From the NCBI GenBank assembly GCA_050728815.1, contig JBOHKB010000022.1, forward strand, positions 1 through 10,308: a DNA stretch of 10,308 nucleotides, given 5' to 3'. The notes beneath the pieces are model-generated. The model searched no databases. It saw only the letters and a program-made list of their open reading frames with translations, and was not told the DNA's origin. Positions 7,276 through 10,308 of this stretch are shown piece after piece (position 1 is the stretch's first letter; each line of letters starts with the position of its first letter). The translations under genes and the position numbers were made by a program. Origin of the DNA: DASWJZ01 sp050728815 (GTDB taxonomy: Bacteria > Pseudomonadota > Alphaproteobacteria > Rhizobiales > Afifellaceae).

Positions 7276-9174
7276 CTATTCCGCGGCCTCCGGCGTGACA
7301 TGCAGCGGCGGCAGGTAGTCGCGCCCCTCCTCCCGGGTGCGGCGGAGCCGCTCGGCCATCTCGTCGGCCTCGCGCTGGCGGTCCCACATGGCGGCGTAAA
7401 GCCCGCCGCGCGCGATCAGCTCGGCGTGCGTCCCCTGCTCCGCAATCGCGCCGTCCTGGAGCACGATGATCGCGTCGGAATTCACCACGGTGGACAGGCG
7501 ATGGGCGATGACCAGCGTCGTGCGGTCATGCGATACCTCGTCGATCGCCGATTGTATTTCGCGCTCGGTGGCGGTGTCGAGCGCGGAGGTCGCCTCGTCG
7601 AGGATCAGGATCGGCGGACCCTTGAGGATCGTGCGGGCGATGGCGACGCGCTGTTTCTCGCCGCCGGAGAGCTTCAGGCCGCGCTCGCCGACCGGGGTGC
7701 CGTAGCCGTCGGGGAGGCTCTCGATGAAATCGGCGAGCTGCGCCATGCGCGCCGCCTCGCGGACTTCCGCGTCGGTCGCGTCCCACCGGCCGTAGCGGAT
7801 GTTGTAGCCGATCGTATCGTTGAAGAGCACCGTGTCCTGCGGGACGATGCCGATCGCGGCGCGGAGGCTGTCCTGCTTCACGTCGCGGATGTCCTCTCCG
7901 TCGATCAGGATGCGTCCGCCGGTCACATCGTAAAAGCGATAGAGGAGGCGCGCGAGCGTCGACTTGCCTGCGCCCGACGGGCCGACCACCGCCACGGTGG
8001 CGTTGGCCGGCACCTCGAACGTCACCCCGCGCAGGATCGGGCGCGCCGCGTCGTAGGCGAACTCAACATTCTCGAGGCGGATCGTTCCGCGCCTCACCTC
8101 AAGCGTCGGCGCGTCCGGCCGGTCCTTCACCTCGGGCGATACGCCGAGCAGCGAGAACATCGCCTCGATGTCGACCAACCCCTGCTTGATCTCGCGGTAG
8201 ACGAAGCCGATGAAGTTCAGCGGAATCGAGAGCTGCATCAGGAGCGCATTGATCAGCACGAAATCGCCGATCGTCTGCGTCCCCGCCATGACGGCGCGCG
8301 CAGAGAGGATCATGCAGATCGCCATGCCGGCGGAGAAGATCAGCGTCTGGCCGAAGTTGAGCCAGGCGAGAGAGGTCCAGATGCGGATCGCCGCGCGCTC
8401 GTAGCGCGCCATGGAGCCGTCGAAACGCGTGACCTCGCGCTGCTCGTTGCCGAAATATTTCACCGTCTCGAAATTCAGAAGCGAGTCGACCGCCTTGGTG
8501 TGGGCGTCATTGTCGGACTCGTTCATCTCGCGGCGTATCGTTATGCGCCAGTTGCTGGCGCGCACGGTGAACCAGACGTAGGCACAGACCGTCACGGCGA
8601 CCACGGCGACGTAGACGAAGCTGAACTGATACCAGATCACCGCCGCGGCGAGCGCGAACTCGACGACCGTCGGCACAGTGTTGAGCAGGGTAAAGCGAAC
8701 GATCGTCTCGATGCCGTTCGTGCCGCGCTCCACAATGCGGGAGAGCCCGCCGGTGCGGCGGTCAAGGTGGAATCTCAGCGACAGCCCGTGCAGGTGCACG
8801 AACGTGCGGTAGGCGAGCCGGCGCACGGCGTGCTGCCCGACCCGCGCGAACAGCGCATCGCGGAGCTGGTTCAAGCCGGTGCCGAAGACGCGGCCGAAAT
8901 TGTAAGCGAGCACCAGGACGACCGGCGTCGCCAGGACAAGCGGCACGTAGGACGGCGCGCCGCCCTCCCCGGTCAGCGCGTCCGTCACCCATTTGTAAGA
9001 ATACGGAACGAGGACCGTGACGATTTTCGCCACCAGCAGCGCCGCAATGGCGACCATCACGCGAAGCTTCAGGTCGGGGCGGTCGGACGGCCACATATAG
9101 GGCCAGAGGTTGAGCAGCGTCGGGAGCGTCCTGCCGCTCGCCGACACGTTTGCCGTGGGCGCCGCGTCAGCCAT
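7276..9174 (-). CDS. Atm1-type ABC half transporter (permease-ATPase fusion)
   Basis: This 632-residue protein has an N-terminal membrane domain of about six helices (about 38-345) fused to an ATPase domain. The ATPase is intact: Walker A GPSGAGKST (398-406), Q-loop Gln446, signature LSGGE (502-506), Walker B ILILDE (522-527), D-loop SALD (530-533) and switch His558. The segments LNFGQ (272-276), PLNFIGFVYREIKQ (318-331) and KYFGNEQ (239-245) mark the Atm1/HMT1 branch. From memory of the Novosphingobium Atm1 structure, the glutathione-contact residues correspond here, with a constant +4 offset, to Arg210, Arg214, Asn273, Gln276, Gly323 and Arg327. It would therefore export glutathione-metal adducts or similar thiol compounds as a homodimer. 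ATG 9174 has GAGG six bases upstream and overlaps the arsR stop by 8 bp. An upstream extension to 9402 is low-complexity read-through of the arsR region. Confidence 0.94.
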   Translation of the reverse strand: MADAAPTANVSASGRTLPTLLNLWPYMWPSDRPDLKLRVMVAIAALLVAKIVTVLVPYSYKWVTDALTGEGGAPSYVPLVLATPVVLVLAYNFGRVFGTGLNQLRDALFARVGQHAVRRLAYRTFVHLHGLSLRFHLDRRTGGLSRIVERGTNGIETIVRFTLLNTVPTVVEFALAAAVIWYQFSFVYVAVVAVTVCAYVWFTVRASNWRITIRREMNESDNDAHTKAVDSLLNFETVKYFGNEQREVTRFDGSMARYERAAIRIWTSLAWLNFGQTLIFSAGMAICMILSARAVMAGTQTIGDFVLINALLMQLSIPLNFIGFVYREIKQGLVDIEAMFSLLGVSPEVKDRPDAPTLEVRRGTIRLENVEFAYDAARPILRGVTFEVPANATVAVVGPSGAGKSTLARLLYRFYDVTGGRILIDGEDIRDVKQDSLRAAIGIVPQDTVLFNDTIGYNIRYGRWDATDAEVREAARMAQLADFIESLPDGYGTPVGERGLKLSGGEKQRVAIARTILKGPPILILDEATSALDTATEREIQSAIDEVSHDRTTLVIAHRLSTVVNSDAIIVLQDGAIAEQGTHAELIARGGLYAAMWDRQREADEMAERLRRTREEGRDYLPPLHVTPEAAE

Positions 9175-9508
9175 GAACGGCCTCGCCCTTCGGCGTCGAC
9201 GCGGACACCGCTTGCGAAGGTGCACGGCCGAGCAGCCCGGCGATTCCGTCGAGGTCGGCGCGCAGCTCGGCGAACGCCGCCGGATTGAGCACATAGGCGG
9301 ACCTGACGCCGTCGCGCCGGAAGCTGACGAGCCCGGCGTCCCGCAGGACTTTAAGGTGCTGCGACACGGTCGACTGTGCGAGCGGCAGGCGGCTGCAGAC
9401 ATCGGCGCAGCAGCAACAGCTGCGCTCCGCGAGCGCCCTTACGATGGCAAGCCGCACCGGATGGCCGAGCGCCTTCAGGCGGTCGGCGGCGGCATCGTCG
9501 TTTTTCAC
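9167..9508 (-). CDS. ArsR/SmtB-family metalloregulator with a CCCC cluster
   Basis: This 113-residue winged helix-turn-helix repressor belongs to the ArsR family. The N-terminal LKALGHPVRLAIVRAL (11-26) and the recognition helix QSTVSQHLKVLRDAGLV (45-61) are diagnostic, and the wing is around 63-73. Just before the helix-turn-helix is a Cys-rich segment, Cys31-34 and Cys38 (SCCCCADVC), at the position of the alpha3 CxC metal site of classic ArsR. Sensing of a thiol-loving metal or metalloid is therefore likely, although the metal is unknown. The start is GTG 9508, supported by GAGGGA at 9514-9519 five bases upstream. The stop overlaps the exporter start (ATGGCTGA), so regulator and exporter are probably translationally coupled. 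It should repress its own operon through the palindrome at 9566-9592 and release on metal binding. The C-terminal tail beyond about residue 95 is low complexity. Confidence 0.93.
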   Translation of the reverse strand: MKNDDAAADRLKALGHPVRLAIVRALAERSCCCCADVCSRLPLAQSTVSQHLKVLRDAGLVSFRRDGVRSAYVLNPAAFAELRADLDGIAGLLGRAPSQAVSASTPKGEAVHG

Positions 9509-9565
9509 CGTTGTCCCTCGGTTTTGCCGGCCGCGCGCGGTTCGGGCGTCAGCCAGCGGCTCAAT

Positions 9566-9592
9566 TCATCGTATATCGTCGATTTACGATGA
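9566..9592. promoter_or_regulatory. Probable ArsR operator palindrome
   Basis: The arms TCATCGTATATCG (9566-9578) and CGATTTACGATGA (9580-9592) are inverted repeats around a single central base (9579). Twelve of thirteen pairs match; only 9574/9584 fails. It lies 58-84 bases upstream of the arsR GTG and covers the spacer and -10 of the predicted promoter, the usual position for ArsR-type repression. A second perfect palindrome, GATTGCAATC (9591-9600), abuts it and includes the -35 element. Confidence 0.75.
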
Positions 9593-9598
9593 TTGCAA
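9570..9598 (-). promoter_or_regulatory. Predicted promoter of the arsR-exporter operon
   Basis: On the - strand TTGCAA (9598-9593) and TATACG (9575-9570) are separated by exactly 17 bases, each matching 4 of 6 consensus positions. Transcription would start near 9563, about 55 bases before the arsR start codon. The overlapping palindrome supports this as the regulated promoter. Without a terminator downstream, it may also drive psd and pssA. Confidence 0.55.
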
Positions 9599-9626
9599 TC
9601 GCCCGGCAGGATCGCAGCGGGCGCTC

Positions 9627-10308
9627 TCAGTTCTCGACGGTCGGCCGGCTTCGAGCCGATGCCGGGATGACGAAGACCTGGCCCGGAAAGATGCGGTGCG
9701 GACTGCGGATGACGTCGCGGTTGGCGTCAAAAATCGCGCGGTAGTGAATGCCGCGCCCATAGTTCCGCCGCGCGATGCGCCAGAGGCTGTCGCCGCGCCG
9801 GATGATGACGTAGACCGGCATCGGCGGATTTGCGGCAGCGATGCGCACACCGCCCTCCGCGCTTTCGGCCGTAACGATCGGCTCAAGCACGATGCCGTCC
9901 GGGTGACGCATGAAGGGGGCCTCTGCGGCCGCAACCGGACCAGACGAGTCCTCCGAAACGGCCTCGACGCGCAGCACTACTTCGCCCGCTGGGATCTCCT
10001 TCTCGGCTTCAAGGAGCCAGACGCCGTCGGCGCCCGCCCGCGCCTCGCCGACCAGCTCGCCGTCGGCGTAGAGGTTGAGCAACGCGCCAGCCGCTGCCTC
10101 GCCCGTCACATAGAGCGTCCCCGTTTCGGCCTCGGCAGCCCGGATCGTGAGATCCATCGCGTCGGGGACGCCGGGCGGCGCAGCGGCGCTGACGCGCCGC
10201 TCCTCCGTCCGCACCTCGCCGCGAACGGCCAGCGGACCTGCTGGCTCCGTCGCGGCCGGCGGAGCGGAAGCCGCGGCGACCGGCGGCTCCTCCGCCGTTG
10301 CCTCAACG
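9627..10308 (-). CDS. LysM and Ig-like domain cell-envelope protein (N-terminus beyond window)
   Basis: The reading frame stays open to the right edge, so the true start lies outside; 226 residues are visible. The visible N-terminal part is an Ala/Pro/Glu-rich linker. An Ig-like beta domain follows (about 61-134 of the visible part), with the repeat-type pattern VTGEAAAGALLNLYADGELV, then GADGVWLLE. The last part is a LysM domain (about 165-215) beginning VYVIIRRGDSLWRIARRNYG and ending with PGQVFVIP, which should bind peptidoglycan N-acetylglucosamine. The ORF ends at TGA 9627-9629. Proteins of this layout are common envelope proteins in alphaproteobacteria and the family is normally exported, but the signal peptide would be off-window. 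A GTG at 10214 is an internal Val codon rather than the start. It lies 118 bases upstream of arsR in the same orientation, with the arsR promoter between. Confidence 0.88.
   Translation of the reverse strand, partial: VEATAEEPPVAAASAPPAATEPAGPLAVRGEVRTEERRVSAAAPPGVPDAMDLTIRAAEAETGTLYVTGEAAAGALLNLYADGELVGEARAGADGVWLLEAEKEIPAGEVVLRVEAVSEDSSGPVAAAEAPFMRHPDGIVLEPIVTAESAEGGVRIAAANPPMPVYVIIRRGDSLWRIARRNYGRGIHYRAIFDANRDVIRSPHRIFPGQVFVIPASARSRPTVEN

Noticed and set aside
5774..7318. A 514-codon open frame on the + strand opposite pssA and psd
   Set aside because: It spans two well-defined - strand genes and has shadow-type composition.
7252..9288. A 678-codon open frame on the + strand opposite the ABC transporter
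   Set aside because: It is the antisense shadow of an intact exporter gene, Arg/His/Asp-rich and without recognisable motifs.
7276..9402. A longer version of the ABC transporter starting at 9402
   Set aside because: The extra 76 residues are Ser/Arg/Pro-rich out-of-frame translation of arsR; ATG 9174 has a good ribosome binding site and the conserved N-terminus begins there.
9601..9622. Hairpin GCCCG/CGGGC after the LysM gene as a terminator
   Set aside because: The stem has only five solid pairs, a long loop and no T tract on the - strand.

Overview
The window looks like chromosomal DNA of a high-GC alphaproteobacterium, most likely of the Hyphomicrobiales (Rhizobiales) type. This rests on strong G/C bias at third codon positions, a short pyruvoyl-type psd directly followed by pssA, an Atm1-type half ABC transporter beside them, a CHASE2 adenylate cyclase, and an Ala/Pro-rich Ig-like plus LysM protein. 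I see no rRNA, tRNA, CRISPR array, insertion sequence or phage gene. Two genes lie on the + strand and eight on the - strand.

Layout from the left. Positions 1-70 are relatively AT-rich and end in an intrinsic terminator-like hairpin (73-95) that abuts the ribosome binding site of a small secreted protein of unknown function (107-622). That gene has clearly lower GC than the rest. The 261 bases at 623-883 hold one hairpin and no convincing gene. Next is a membrane-bound class III adenylate cyclase with a CHASE2 sensor (884-3094, +). It converges on, and overlaps by 20 bp, a - strand pair: CYTH (4018-4512) followed after one base by CHAD (3075-4016). Both families act on or bind inorganic polyphosphate. 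An orphan + strand terminator (4550-4569) lies just upstream of the CYTH start. An orphan periplasmic sugar-type binding protein follows (4596-5573, -).

The right part is a - strand series transcribed from right to left: an ArsR-family regulator (9167-9508), an Atm1-like exporter (7276-9174, 8-bp overlap with arsR), psd (6527-7234) and pssA (5687-6517). PssA makes phosphatidylserine from CDP-diacylglycerol and serine, and Psd decarboxylates it to phosphatidylethanolamine. Upstream of arsR is a 27-bp near-perfect palindrome covering the spacer and -10 of a plausible promoter, a good candidate for the ArsR operator. A LysM protein (9627 to beyond the right edge, -) is cut by the window end.

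The points most worth following are the ArsR operator-promoter with possible read-through into phospholipid synthesis genes, and the cyclase/CHAD-CYTH antisense arrangement bounded by the orphan terminator. Most individual genes belong to known families; I do not see a clear undescribed multi-gene system.
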